This document shows, piece after piece, positions 16,496 through 27,255 of a DNA stretch of 64,000 nucleotides. Source of the DNA: JALZEG01 sp046263255 (GTDB taxonomy: Bacteria > Actinomycetota > CADDZG01 > WHSQ01); contig JBHELD010000010.1 of the NCBI GenBank assembly GCA_046263255.1, forward strand, positions 1-64,000. Direction: 5' to 3'. The notes under the pieces were generated by a model. The model worked only from the letters and a program-made list of their open reading frames with translations. It had not been told where the DNA came from and did not search any database. Numbering within the stretch: the first letter of the stretch is position 1; the number at the start of each line of letters is the position of its first letter. Position numbers and translations under genes: made by a program.

Positions 16496-17170
16496 ATGCC
16501 GGTGCCCAAGAAGGGCCCGCGGCTGGGGTCCGATCCTTCCCACCAGGGGCGGCTGCTCTCGAACCTCGCGCTCTCGTTGTTCGAGCACGAGCGGGTGAGG
16601 ACGACGGAGTCGAAGGCGAAGCTGCTGCGTCCGTTCGCCGAGCGTTTGATCACGAAGGCGAAGAAGGGCGACGTCCACAACCGCCGGCAGGTGCTGTCGA
16701 CGATCGAGGACCGTGCGGTCGTGCACAAGCTGTTCGCGGAGATCGCGCCGCGCTTCGCGGACCGCAACGGCGGCTACACGCGCATCCTGAAGCTGGGCCC
16801 CCGCAACGGCGACGGCGCCCCGATGGCGTTGATCGAGCTGGTCGAGAGCGCCCCCGTCGCCACCGTCGAGTCGACCGAGGACGCCGGAGGGCGCAAGCGC
16901 CGCCTGCCGCGGCCGCGCCGCCGTGCGGGCTCGGGTGACCTGCCGCAGGACAAACCGGTGCGGTCCCGTGCCGCCGACGCAGCGGCCGCCGGATCGGCCG
17001 CTGCCGTGGGCGCCGGCGAGGACGAGGAGCCGGCGGACCTCGACGCGCATGCGGCCGAGGCGGCCGCAGCCGAGGCCACCGAAGGCGCGGAAGAAGCGGA
17101 GGCTCCCGACGACGCCGCGCCGAGCGCAGGCGGGGCGGGCGCCGACACCGACGACGACACTTCGTCCTGA
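16496..17170 (+). CDS. rplQ: 50S ribosomal protein L17 with long acidic tail
   Basis: The first ~118 residues are L17 (MPVPKKGPRLGSDPSHQGRLLSNLALSLFEHERVRTTESKAKLLRPFAERLITKAK, NGGYTRILKLGPRNGD). A further ~105 residues rich in Ala, Glu and Asp follow. Tails on L17 are common in Actinobacteria; this one is at the long end. The start abuts the rpoA stop. Confidence 0.96.
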   Translation: MPVPKKGPRLGSDPSHQGRLLSNLALSLFEHERVRTTESKAKLLRPFAERLITKAKKGDVHNRRQVLSTIEDRAVVHKLFAEIAPRFADRNGGYTRILKLGPRNGDGAPMALIELVESAPVATVESTEDAGGRKRRLPRPRRRAGSGDLPQDKPVRSRAADAAAAGSAAAVGAGEDEEPADLDAHAAEAAAAEATEGAEEAEAPDDAAPSAGGAGADTDDDTSS

Positions 17171-17937
17171 ACCTCCGGCTCGACCTCGCGTACGACGGTG
17201 AGCCCTTCCGGGGGTTCGCGCGCCAGCCGGGCGTGCGGACGGTCCAGGGAGACCTCGAGGACGCGCTGACGCACGTGCTCGGGACGACCCCGCCTCTGAC
17301 GGTTGCGGGCCGCACCGACGCGGGCGTGCACGCGCTCGGCCAGGTCGTCTCGCTTGCGGACGTCCCCGACGGGACCGACGCGGCTCAGCTGAGGACGTCG
17401 CTGAACCGGATGTGCGCGCCCTCGATCGTCGTGCACGGATGCACTCCGGTCCCCGACGAGTTCAACGCGCGCTTCGACGCCCGTTCCCGCACGTACGTCT
17501 ACGCGATCGTGACCGGCGAGCTGCCCGACCCGTGGGTCGGGCGCACCGCGTGGCACCATGCCGACCCGCTCGACCTCGACGCGATGGTCGAGGCGGCCGG
17601 CCATCTCGTGGGGCGGCACGACTTCGCCTCGTTCGGCCGCCTTCCCGTGCCGGACGCACCCGCGGAGCGGACGCTCTACGAGCTCACGTGCTCGGTCGGC
17701 GGAAGCGTCGTCCGCGTGCGCGCGCGGGCAGACGCCTTCGTCCAGCAGATGGTGCGCTCGCTCGTGGGCACGCTCGTAGCGGTCGGCGAGGGCAAGATGA
17801 CTGCGGACGCGATGCCGGCGATCGTCGCCGCACGGGATCGCTCCGCGGCGGGACCGGTCGCTCCTCCGCACGGGCTGTGCCTGATGTCGGTCGAGTATCC
17901 GGAGGGGTGGAGCCGTCCGTTTGACCCCTTCGAATAG
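17167..17937 (+). CDS. truA: tRNA pseudouridine synthase A
   Basis: TruA (256 aa) converts U38-40 in the anticodon arm to pseudouridine. Homology starts at LNLRLDLAYDGEPFRGFARQPGVRTVQG, upstream of the first standard start (GTG 17233), and the catalytic motif is GRTDAGVHALGQV. In-frame codons just before the homology are CTG, GTC and TTC, with no ATG/GTG/TTG. CTG at 17167 overlaps the rplQ stop as CTGA, like the ATGA/GTGA junctions elsewhere in the operon, and is chosen. A GTG-17233 start would cut the first beta-strand. Confidence 0.9.
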   Translation: MNLRLDLAYDGEPFRGFARQPGVRTVQGDLEDALTHVLGTTPPLTVAGRTDAGVHALGQVVSLADVPDGTDAAQLRTSLNRMCAPSIVVHGCTPVPDEFNARFDARSRTYVYAIVTGELPDPWVGRTAWHHADPLDLDAMVEAAGHLVGRHDFASFGRLPVPDAPAERTLYELTCSVGGSVVRVRARADAFVQQMVRSLVGTLVAVGEGKMTADAMPAIVAARDRSAAGPVAPPHGLCLMSVEYPEGWSRPFDPFE

Positions 17938-17949
17938 GGCCGATATCCT
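17921..17949 (+). promoter_or_regulatory. Promoter for rplM-rpsI
   Basis: TTGACC (17921-17926), 17-base spacer, TATCCT (17944-17949). It lies at the end of truA and would give an 80-base leader for rplM. A separate promoter for L13-S9 is common in bacteria. Confidence 0.75.
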
Positions 17950-18025
17950 GCGCTTTCCCAATTTTGGGGCCCGCGTGCCGCGACCGCCGCAGTCCGGCTT
18001 CGGCGCGGAACGACCGAGGACTGAG

Positions 18026-18517
18026 ATGAAGACCCACGTAACCAAGTCGAACGAGATAACGCGCGAGTGGTGGCTCGTCGACGCCGACGGCGTCGTCCTC
18101 GGCCGCCTGGCCTCCGAGGTCGCGAAGCGACTGCGGGGGAAGCACAAGCCGTCGTACAGCCCCCACCTCGACACGGGCGACCACGTCGTCGTGATCAACG
18201 CGAGCAAGATCGTGCTTACCGGGAGCAAGCTGACCGACAAGCAGCACCACCGTCACTCCGGCTATCCCGGCGGTCTCAGGTCGGTCCCCTACTCCAAGCT
18301 CATGGCCGAACGTCCCGACGTCGCGGTCGAGAAGGCCGTCAAGGGGATGCTCCCGAGCAACCGTCTCGGGAGGGCGATGATCAAGAAGCTGAAGGTCTAC
18401 GCGGGGGCCGAGCACCCGCACGGCGCGCAGTCGCCGAAGCCGCTCGACATCACGGACGTCGCCGCGCCGCAGCACCCGGAGCAGGCGCACACGATTGAGG
18501 AGGTGACCGGTGGCTGA
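18026..18517 (+). CDS. rplM: 50S ribosomal protein L13
   Basis: L13 (163 aa) is an early 50S assembly protein. REWWLVDADGVVLGRLASEVAKRLRGKHKPSYSPHLDTGDHVVVINA and KAVKGMLPSNRLGRAMIKKLKVYAGAEHPHGAQ are diagnostic. About 15 extra residues (AAPQHPEQAHTIEEVTGG) follow the normal end. The ATG at 18026 is preceded by GAGGACTGAG. The end overlaps rpsI by eight bases. Confidence 0.97.
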   Translation: MKTHVTKSNEITREWWLVDADGVVLGRLASEVAKRLRGKHKPSYSPHLDTGDHVVVINASKIVLTGSKLTDKQHHRHSGYPGGLRSVPYSKLMAERPDVAVEKAVKGMLPSNRLGRAMIKKLKVYAGAEHPHGAQSPKPLDITDVAAPQHPEQAHTIEEVTGG

Positions 18518-18902
18518 GCCCCTCGTCCGCGCTACCGGCCGGCGCAAGGAAGCGGTCTGCCGCACGCGCATCGTCCCCGGCTCGGGGCGCTGGGAGGTCA
18601 ACGGCCGGCCGATCGAGGACTACTTCCCGAGCGCGACCCACCGCATGATCATCACGGAGCCGCTCCGTCTCACCGAGACCGAAGGGCGGTACGACGTCAT
18701 CTGCAAGATCGAGGGCGGCGGCGTCAGCGGCCAGGCCGGCGCGCTGCGGCACTCGATCTCGAAGGCGCTGGTCGAGCTCGACCCGGACCTTCGTCCGGTC
18801 CTGAAGCGCGCCGGCTTCCTGACGCGCGACGCGCGCGAGAAGGAGCGGCGCAAGTACGGGCTGAAGAAGGCGCGCAAGGCGCCTCAGTACAGCAAGCGGT
18901 AG
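18510..18902 (+). CDS. rpsI: 30S ribosomal protein S9
   Basis: S9 (130 aa) ends in the basic tail that touches P-site tRNA. RATGRRKEAVCRTRIVPGSG, the segment GGGVSGQAGALRHSISKALVELD and the end KERRKYGLKKARKAPQYSKR are full matches. GTG start inside the rplM end. Confidence 0.98.
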   Translation: MAEPLVRATGRRKEAVCRTRIVPGSGRWEVNGRPIEDYFPSATHRMIITEPLRLTETEGRYDVICKIEGGGVSGQAGALRHSISKALVELDPDLRPVLKRAGFLTRDAREKERRKYGLKKARKAPQYSKR

Positions 18903-18918
18903 CACCCTCTTCACCTCC

Positions 18919-20273
18919 GTGGACGCCCGCGCGGACCGGCGCGATCTCGTCCCGCGGCGCGACGCGTTCCTGTGGTGGCTGAAGCTCGGGTTCGTCAACT
19001 TCGGCGGCCCCGCCGGACAGATCGCGATCATGCACGACGAGCTCGTCGACCGGCGGCGCTGGATATCGAACGACCGCTTCCTGCACGCGCTCAACTTCTG
19101 CATGCTCCTGCCGGGTCCGGAGGCGCAGCAGCTTGCGATCTACGTCGGGTGGCTGCTCAACGGCACCCTGGGCGGGATCGTCGCCGGCCTCCTGTTCGTG
19201 CTCCCGGCCTTCTTTCTGATCCTCGGGCTCTCGTGGACGTACGCCGTCCACGGCGAGGTCTCGTGGGTGGCGGCGGTCTTCTACGGGCTCAGGTCCGCCG
19301 TCATTGGCCTCGTCGCCGCGGCCGTCATCCGCGTCGGCGCGAAGGCCCTGAAGAGCCGCGCCGCCTGGGCGGTCGCCGCGGCCGCGTTCGTCGCGATCTT
19401 CTTCTTCAAGGTCCCGTTCCCGCTGATCGTCGCGGCGGCCGCGGTCGTGGGGCTCGTCGGGTCCCGCACGCACCCCGGGCAGTGGCGTGCGCCGGGACAT
19501 GGCGGCGTGTCGGGAAGCGACTCCGAGACCGTTCTCGGCGCCGCGCCGGCGCGCGCCGCGCCGACGTGGCGGAGGAGCATGGTCGTGGTCGCGATCGGGC
19601 TCACGGTGTGGTGGGGGCCTCTGCTGCTCGTGCTCGCGCTGCGCGGCACCGACGACACGCTGAGCAAGGAGGCGATCTTCTTCAGCCAGGCGGCGATGGT
19701 GACGTTCGGCGGGGCGTACGCGGTCCTGTCGTACGTCAACCAGGCCGCCGTCCAGCAGTTCGGCTGGCTCGCGCCGGGGCAGATGGTCACCGGCCTAGGC
19801 CTTGCCGAGTCGACCCCGGGCCCGTTGATCATGGTCACGGAGTTCGTCGGGTTCCTCGGCGGCTACAACTTCCCCGGCGGCCTCGACCCAGTCGTCGCGG
19901 GCGTGCTCGGCGCGACCGTGACGACCTGGGCGACGTTCGCGCCGTGCTTTCTGTGGATCTTCCTCGGCGCTCCGTTCGTGGAGCGTCTGCGCGGGCAGCG
20001 GGGGCTGAACGCGGCGCTGTCGGCGATCACCGCCGCGGTCGTCGGCGTGATCCTGAACCTGGCGGTCACGTTCGGCACGTTCGCGCTGTTCGAGGGCGTG
20101 CGCCGCGGGCGCGTGCTGGGCGCCGAGTTCCCCTTGCCTGACCCGTCGTCGATCGACGTCTTCGCGACGATGCTGGCGGCGGCGTCGTTCGTCGCGCTGT
20201 GGCGTTACAGGGCGAACGTGGTGTACGTGGTCCTGGCCTGCGCGGCGGCGGGCCTCGTCTACAGGGTCGCGTT

Positions 20274-20277
<4 letters not shown>
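18919..20277 (+). CDS. chrA: Chromate transporter, long-chain ChrA type
   Basis: A 452-residue membrane protein with two homologous halves, as in the CHR family, which exports chromate. N-half motif: LGFVNFGGPAGQIAIMHDELVDRRRWI then LLPGPEAQQLAIYVGW; C-half: MVTFGGAYAVLSYVNQAAVQQFGWL then GLAESTPGPLIMVTEFVGFLGG. About ten to twelve hydrophobic segments are visible. GTG start at 18919. It ends convergently with the aconitase gene, the two stops sharing a CTAG palindrome (20274-20277). Substrate is inferred from the family. Confidence 0.9.
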
Positions 20278-22913
<2,636 letters not shown>

Positions 22914-23008
22914 GGGTCCCTCCTTGGGTGTCGGACCCACGCTACCGCGCTTATCCGGCGGGTCCGCAGGGCAGATACGTCGCGAACGAGCAGCTACGGA
23001 GGAGGCAC

Positions 23009-24538
23009 ATGGACGCCGACCGCTGGCGGATCCAGGGCTTCGACGAGCCACCGCCCGAGGACCTTGCCGAACGGATCTGGAAGCGCGATCCGTCGGTGTG
23101 GGGGCCGGGCGACGACGACCCCGTCGAGCGCCTGGGGTGGCTCGACCTCCCCGAGACGATCCGCGGCGAGCTCGCTCCCGTGGAGGCGTTCGTGCGCGAC
23201 GCCGGCAGCTACTTCGAGCGGGCAGTCCTGCTGGGGATGGGGGGGTCGAGCCTCGCGCCGGAGGTCTTCGCGACGTGCTTCGGGGCGCGACCGGGCCACC
23301 CGCAGCTGATCGTGCTCGACTCGACGCACCCCGCACAGGTGCACGCCGTGGCCGAGGCGCTCGCCGGATCGGAGAGCCTCTTCGTGGTCTCGAGCAAGTC
23401 CGGCGGGACGGTGGAGACGACGTCGCTGTACGCGTATTTCCGCGACCGCGCGCCCGACGGGCGCAATTTCGTGGCGATCACGGATCCGGGGACATCGCTC
23501 GAGGACCTCGGGAGGACGGAGTCGTTCGGCGGCGTCTTCGTGAGCCGCCCCGACGTCGGCGGCCGCTATTCGGCGCTCTCGCTGTTCGGGCTCGTACCGG
23601 CGGCGCTGATCGGCGTCGACCTCGACGAGCTGCTCTCGCCTGCAGCAGAGGCGGCCGCCGCCTGCGGGCCATCGGTGCCCCCGGAGGAGAACCCCGGCCT
23701 CGCCGTCGGCGCAGCGGTAGGGCGGCTGGCGGAGAGCGGGCGCGACAAGCTGACGTTCCTCACGTCTCCGGCGCTGGCGCCCTTCGGTGAGTGGGCGGAG
23801 CAGCTGATCGCGGAGTCGACGGGCAAGCGGGGCCGCGGGATAGTGCCGGTCGTCGGCGAGCCCCTGTTCGAGGCGTACGCAGAGGACCGCGCGTTCGTCC
23901 ACCTGAGGCTCGGGGACGACGCCGCGCTCGACGAGCCAGTGGACGCGCTCGTCTCCGGCGGCCACCCCGTGATCCGTCTCGACGTGCGGGGGCCGCAGGA
24001 GCTCGGCGCCCTCATGTTCTTGTGGGAGTTCGCGACGGCCGTAGCAGGCTCCGTCCTCGGGGTCAACGCGTTCGATCAGCCCGATGTCGAGGCGGCGAAG
24101 AAGGCGGGCCGCGCGGTCCTGGAGTCGTCGGAGCCTCCGGGCTGGCCGGAGGACGACGTCGACGGGCTGTTCGACGGTGCGGCGCCTCCCGAGTACGCCG
24201 CGCTGCTGGCGTTCGCGCCGCGCACCGCCGAGGGACGGGAGGTCCTCGACCGCGCCCGCTCGAAGCTCGCCCGGACCTACGGCATCGCTACGACGGCGGG
24301 CTTCGGCCCCCGCTACCTCCACTCGACGGGCCAGCTGCACAAGGGCGGACCGGACACCCTGAGGGCTCTGGTGGTCCTAGACCGGCCGGCCGAGGACGTC
24401 GAGGTCCCGGGGCGGCCGTACACCTTCGGGCGGCTGCTCGTCGCGCAGGCCGCAGGCGACTACCAGGCGCTCGCCGCGGCGGGCAGGAAGGTCGGGCGGA
24501 CGACGTGGGAGCGCTTCGAGGAGTGGGCAGGCGCCTAG
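23009..24538 (+). CDS. pgi: Glucose-6-phosphate isomerase, actinobacterial type
   Basis: A 509-residue SIS-fold isomerase (glucose-6-P to fructose-6-P). The motifs LLGMGGSSLAPEVF, SKSGGTVETTSLYAYF and a C-terminal YLHSTGQLHKGGPD are those of the PGI form that in some Actinobacteria is fused to transaldolase; here the transaldolase part is absent. ATG at 23009 preceded by GGAGGAGG. Divergent from acnA with a 95-base gap. Confidence 0.9.
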   Translation: MDADRWRIQGFDEPPPEDLAERIWKRDPSVWGPGDDDPVERLGWLDLPETIRGELAPVEAFVRDAGSYFERAVLLGMGGSSLAPEVFATCFGARPGHPQLIVLDSTHPAQVHAVAEALAGSESLFVVSSKSGGTVETTSLYAYFRDRAPDGRNFVAITDPGTSLEDLGRTESFGGVFVSRPDVGGRYSALSLFGLVPAALIGVDLDELLSPAAEAAAACGPSVPPEENPGLAVGAAVGRLAESGRDKLTFLTSPALAPFGEWAEQLIAESTGKRGRGIVPVVGEPLFEAYAEDRAFVHLRLGDDAALDEPVDALVSGGHPVIRLDVRGPQELGALMFLWEFATAVAGSVLGVNAFDQPDVEAAKKAGRAVLESSEPPGWPEDDVDGLFDGAAPPEYAALLAFAPRTAEGREVLDRARSKLARTYGIATTAGFGPRYLHSTGQLHKGGPDTLRALVVLDRPAEDVEVPGRPYTFGRLLVAQAAGDYQALAAAGRKVGRTTWERFEEWAGA

Positions 24539-24596
24539 CCCCGCGTCGCGCGCGCCGGCTCGAGGACGATGCCGCCGAGCGGCCCACCGCCCCGGC

Positions 24597-25262
24597 TCAG
24601 ACCAGGTCCGCGACTATCTCCGCAAGCGGCTTGCGGATCCCCGTGATGAACGGCGTCTCGAGCTTCGTGAAGCGGCGCGCCTCCGTCGCCCGCAGCCTCC
24701 GGATCAGCTTCACGATCCGCTCCGGCGAGTCCGCCTCGAACGCGAGGATCCACTCGTAGTCGCCGAGCCCGAACGCGCTCGTGGTGTTCGCGAGCACCTC
24801 GGGGAACTCCCGGCCCCCCTCGCCGTGCTCGCGCAGCAACCGGCCCCGCTCCTGCGGGTCCAGCAGGTACCACTCGGGCGTCCGGACGAACGGGTAGACG
24901 GTCGCGTACCTCTTCGGCGGCTCGCCCTTTGCGAACGCGGGGAGGTGGTCCTTCGCGAACTCCGCCGGCTGGACGACGCCGAGGAACGAGTGGACGGGCG
25001 TGCACAGCGCGCCGAGGTGGGTCCTGCGGAACTCGATCGTGAGCTGCTGGAGGTCGTCGACCGAAGACGAGACCCACCAGAACATCAGATCGGCTCCGGC
25101 GATGAACCCCGCCGTCGAGTACGCGCCGCGGAGCTGGACGCGGCCCTCCCAGTCGGCGAACAGCTCCTCGAGCTGCTTGGCCGCCAGCTCCCGGTCCGGC
25201 CCGGCTTCCGTCGTGAAGCCGCGGAACACCGGGTAGCTCGCGTACAGCAGGTCTTCGGACAT
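24597..25262 (-). CDS. chdC: Coproheme decarboxylase (HemQ/ChdC)
   Basis: A 221-residue member of the chlorite-dismutase superfamily. ADLMFWWVSSSVDDLQQLTIEFRRTHLG, TPEWYLLDPQERGRLLREHGEGGREF and FGLGDYEWILAFEADSPERIVKLIRRLRATEARRFTKLETPFITG match the family. It makes protoheme from coproheme, the last step of the coproporphyrin-dependent route. The presence of hemE-hemH-hemY 4 kb away on the same strand supports this. ATG at 25260-25262. Confidence 0.93.
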   Translation of the reverse strand: MSEDLLYASYPVFRGFTTEAGPDRELAAKQLEELFADWEGRVQLRGAYSTAGFIAGADLMFWWVSSSVDDLQQLTIEFRRTHLGALCTPVHSFLGVVQPAEFAKDHLPAFAKGEPPKRYATVYPFVRTPEWYLLDPQERGRLLREHGEGGREFPEVLANTTSAFGLGDYEWILAFEADSPERIVKLIRRLRATEARRFTKLETPFITGIRKPLAEIVADLV

Positions 25263-25339
25263 TCGGACTGCCTCTCTCGTGCTCGGGGAACGGAGGTATC
25301 CGAGAAGCCTAGCCCTCCCGCCCCTGCGAAGATGACGCG

Positions 25340-26347
25340 ATGAACGAGCAGGCGATCGTCACCACGACCGACTACCACACGGGCGGCGAGCCGTTCCGTA
25401 TCGTCACCGGCGGCGTCCCACCGCTTGCGGGCGACACGATCCTCGACAAGCGCAGGTACGCGCGCGACCACCTCGACGACGTGCGGAAGCTGCTCGTGTT
25501 CGAGCCGCGCGGTCACGCCGACATGTACGGGTGCTTCGTGACCGAGCCGGCCGACGGCGACGGAGACCTGGGAGTCGTCTTCTTCCACAACGAGGGATAC
25601 AGCACCGCGTGCGGCCACGGCACGATCGCGCTCGTGACGTGGGCGCTCGAGTCGGGGCGGATACCACGCGACGGCGACGGGGCGGTCGTCGTGGTCGACG
25701 CGCCTTCGGGACGCCTGACGACCACTGCAGCGGGCGCCGGCGACAAGGTCACGTCCGTTCGGTTCACGAACGTGCCGTCGTTCGTATGGGAAACGGGGCT
25801 GAAGGTCGAGACGGGCGCCGGCCCCGTCACCTGCGACGTGGCGTTCGGCGGCGCCTTCTACGCCTCGGTCGCCGCGGGCGACGTGGGGCTGAAGGTGACG
25901 AAGGAGGACCTGCCGCGGCTGATCGAGCTGGGCCGCGAGATCAAGCGGACCATCGAGCGGGCGCACGACGTCGTTCACCCGCTCCAGCCGGAGTTGCGCG
26001 ACGTGTACGGCGTGATCTTCTTCGAGGACGCGCCGGGCCGCGCGGGGCTCGGCCAGCGCAACGTGACGGTCTTCGCCGACGGCGAGGTCGACCGGTCCCC
26101 GTGCGGGAGCGGGACGAGCGCCCGCCTCGCGCTCCTCGACGCGTCGGGCGAGCTGCCGCGCGGCGACACGCTGTGGCACGAGAGCATCGTCGGGAGCGTC
26201 TTCACCGCGCAGGTCACGGGCGACGCCGCCGTGGGTGCCACGGCCGGGGTGGTCACGGAGGTCGAGGGGACCGCGTTCCGGACCGGCGCCCACGAGTTCT
26301 ACCTGGACCCCGCGGACGACCTCGGGACCGGGTTCCTCCTGCGGTGA
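25340..26347 (+). CDS. Proline racemase / hydroxyproline epimerase family
   Basis: A 335-residue proline-racemase-family protein. Family motifs: TDYHTGGEPFRIV, RGHADMYGCFVTEPADGDGDLGVVFFHNEGYSTACGHGTIAL and VDRSPCGSGTSARLALL. Both catalytic cysteines (STACGH and SPCGSG) are present, favouring racemase/epimerase over the trans-3-hydroxyproline dehydratase branch, where the second Cys is usually Thr. The exact substrate (proline or 4-hydroxyproline) cannot be told. Overlaps the next gene by four bases (GTGA). Confidence 0.88.
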   Translation: MNEQAIVTTTDYHTGGEPFRIVTGGVPPLAGDTILDKRRYARDHLDDVRKLLVFEPRGHADMYGCFVTEPADGDGDLGVVFFHNEGYSTACGHGTIALVTWALESGRIPRDGDGAVVVVDAPSGRLTTTAAGAGDKVTSVRFTNVPSFVWETGLKVETGAGPVTCDVAFGGAFYASVAAGDVGLKVTKEDLPRLIELGREIKRTIERAHDVVHPLQPELRDVYGVIFFEDAPGRAGLGQRNVTVFADGEVDRSPCGSGTSARLALLDASGELPRGDTLWHESIVGSVFTAQVTGDAAVGATAGVVTEVEGTAFRTGAHEFYLDPADDLGTGFLLR

Positions 26348-27255
26348 GCGAGGTCCCCTACCTCGACGCCGCGGCGCTGCAACGCCTGGTGCCCCTGACC
26401 GCGGCCGTCGACGCGATCGAGTCGTTGTTCGCCGGCGACGGCGTCGAGGTGCCGCAGCGCTCTCATCTCCACGTCGGCGGCGGCGACCTCGTGGTGATGC
26501 CGGCATGGGGGCCGGAGGGCGTCGGCGTGAAGCTCGTCACGGTGAACCCGGCGAACCCCGCCGCGGGCAGGCCGCTGATCCACGGCGTGTACGTCCTGTT
26601 CGACCGGGGCTCGCTCGCTCCCGTCCTCATCGTCGACGGCGCCGCGCTGACCGCACTGCGGACGCCGGCGGTGTCGGCCGTCGCGACGAAGCACCTCGCG
26701 GCCCCCGGTGCGCGCCGGCTCGTGATCTTCGGCGCCGGGACGCAGGCGCGCGGCCACCTCGAGGCAATGCGCACCGTGCGCGACGTCTTCGAGGTGGTCG
26801 TCGTGACGCGCGACCCTGCGCACGCAGCGGCGGTCGTCGACGCCGCGCGCGAGGCGGGCCTCGGCGCCCGCAGCGGTTCGCCCGAGGACGTGCGTGACGC
26901 CGACCTCGTCTGCACGTGCACGACGAGCACGACTCCGTTGTTCGACGGGACATTGCTCGCGCCGGGGACGCACGTGAATGCCGTGGGGGCGTACAAGCCG
27001 GACGCGCGCGAGCTGGACGACGCGACGATCGCGCGCGCCGCGGTCGTCGTCGAGGACCGAGCCGCCGCGCTCGCGGAGGCCGGAGACCTCCTGCAGCCGC
27101 TCGCGGCCGGCGTGCTCGACGCGGACGAGATCCTCGGGCTGCACGACGTCCTGCAGGGGCGCCGCCCCGACGGCGAGGTCACGGTCTTCAAGTCCGTCGG
27201 CCTCGCGTCGGAGGACCTCGCCGTCGCGGCCGCGGCCCTCGCGGCGCTCGGTTAG
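26344..27255 (+). CDS. Ornithine cyclodeaminase / mu-crystallin family
   Basis: A 303-residue NAD(P)-dependent protein. Substrate-binding part: VGVKLVTVNPANPAAGRPLIHGVYVLFD; Rossmann motif FGAGTQARGHLEAM near residue 125; ADLVCTCTTSTTPLFDG and NAVGAYKPDARELDD follow. Family members act as ornithine cyclodeaminase, alanine dehydrogenase or delta-1-pyrroline-2-carboxylate reductase. Coupling to a proline-racemase-like gene favours proline or hydroxyproline catabolism (inference). GTG start at 26344. Confidence 0.85.
   Translation: MSEVPYLDAAALQRLVPLTAAVDAIESLFAGDGVEVPQRSHLHVGGGDLVVMPAWGPEGVGVKLVTVNPANPAAGRPLIHGVYVLFDRGSLAPVLIVDGAALTALRTPAVSAVATKHLAAPGARRLVIFGAGTQARGHLEAMRTVRDVFEVVVVTRDPAHAAAVVDAAREAGLGARSGSPEDVRDADLVCTCTTSTTPLFDGTLLAPGTHVNAVGAYKPDARELDDATIARAAVVVEDRAAALAEAGDLLQPLAAGVLDADEILGLHDVLQGRRPDGEVTVFKSVGLASEDLAVAAAALAALG

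Noticed and set aside
13844..17050. A 1068-residue open frame on the minus strand across rpsM-rplQ
   Set aside because: It is antisense to five canonical ribosomal or polymerase genes; long antisense frames are expected at this GC content.
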